Of a stretch of 48,260 nucleotides of DNA, positions 48,223 through 48,260 are shown piece by piece. Every line of letters starts with the position of its first letter. Within the stretch, counting starts at the first letter, position 1. The stretch is taken from the NCBI GenBank assembly GCA_944389945.1, contig CALXOF010000016.1, positions 1 to 48,260 of the forward strand. The letters are read 5' to 3'. Position numbers and translations under genes: made by a program. This stretch comes from an uncultured Kiritimatiellota bacterium (lineage in GTDB: Bacteria; Verrucomicrobiota; Kiritimatiellia; RFP12; DVOR01). The notes below the pieces were generated by a model. The model saw only the letters and a list, made by a program, of their open reading frames with translations, was not told the DNA's origin and searched no databases.

Positions 48223-48260
48223 CTTTTTATAAAGCACTGACGTTGTATTGGTTATAATGC

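Overview
The window is about 48 kb of GC-rich bacterial chromosome, densely coding and mostly housekeeping. It most resembles the Planctomycetes-Verrucomicrobia-Chlamydiae superphylum, in particular Verrucomicrobiota, Kiritimatiellota or Lentisphaerae. The evidence is a block of pseudopilin-like genes ending in a very large GspK-like protein, which looks like the 'Verru_Chthon cassette' known from Verrucomicrobia, plus a Tat-exported sulfatase. This placement is inferred from gene content; no ribosomal gene is present to confirm it.

Layout. 1-2.4 kb: an IS30-family transposase, a perfect 36-bp palindrome, a non-coding stretch with four evenly built promoters each followed by RNA-like structure, and an elongator tRNA-Met. 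2.4-4.7 kb (+): dut, crcB, hemL. 4.9-13.1 kb (-): one tightly overlapping operon of thrB, a glycosyltransferase, an FkbH-like HAD/GNAT protein, an acyl carrier protein, a FabH-like ketosynthase, a second acyl carrier protein and a phospholipase-D-like/SF2 helicase. 13.3-18.6 kb (-): a Bax-inhibitor-1 family protein, an exported helical protein, hisD, a DNA/RNA non-specific nuclease, ruvC and a lipoprotein amidase. 18.7-20.7 kb (+): purA-uppS. 20.7-21.9 kb is non-coding and repeat-rich. 21.9-25.3 kb (-): tkt-lysS. 25.7-36.9 kb (+): gspF/pilC, eight pilin-like genes, the 1150-residue GspK-like protein, an acidic Cys protein and tpiA. 37.5-41.4 kb (+): two TRL-like lipoproteins, a phosphomannomutase and a sulfatase. 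41.5-43.7 kb: a MATE transporter divergent from a MerR regulator. 43.9-48.1 kb (-): a DtxR-family regulator, kdsD/kpsF, holA, scpB and hemW in one operon.

Two families of non-coding repeats recur. The first is four arrays of 13-14-bp palindromes (type ACCACTATAGTGGT) spaced about 23 bp apart by a conserved linker (CCGAGGTCA), each lying beyond the 3' end of a gene. The second is small MITE-like elements with terminal inverted repeats of the type CAATACTGTCCGGGGAAAA. Many promoters appear to rely on an extended -10 (TGnTATAMT).

Candidates for undescribed biology are the tandem small-RNA-like units at 1.6-2.2 kb, the palindrome arrays, the carrier-protein operon (it holds three of the activities of known tetronate pathways), and the pilin-rich cluster, which has no local ATPase or secretin.
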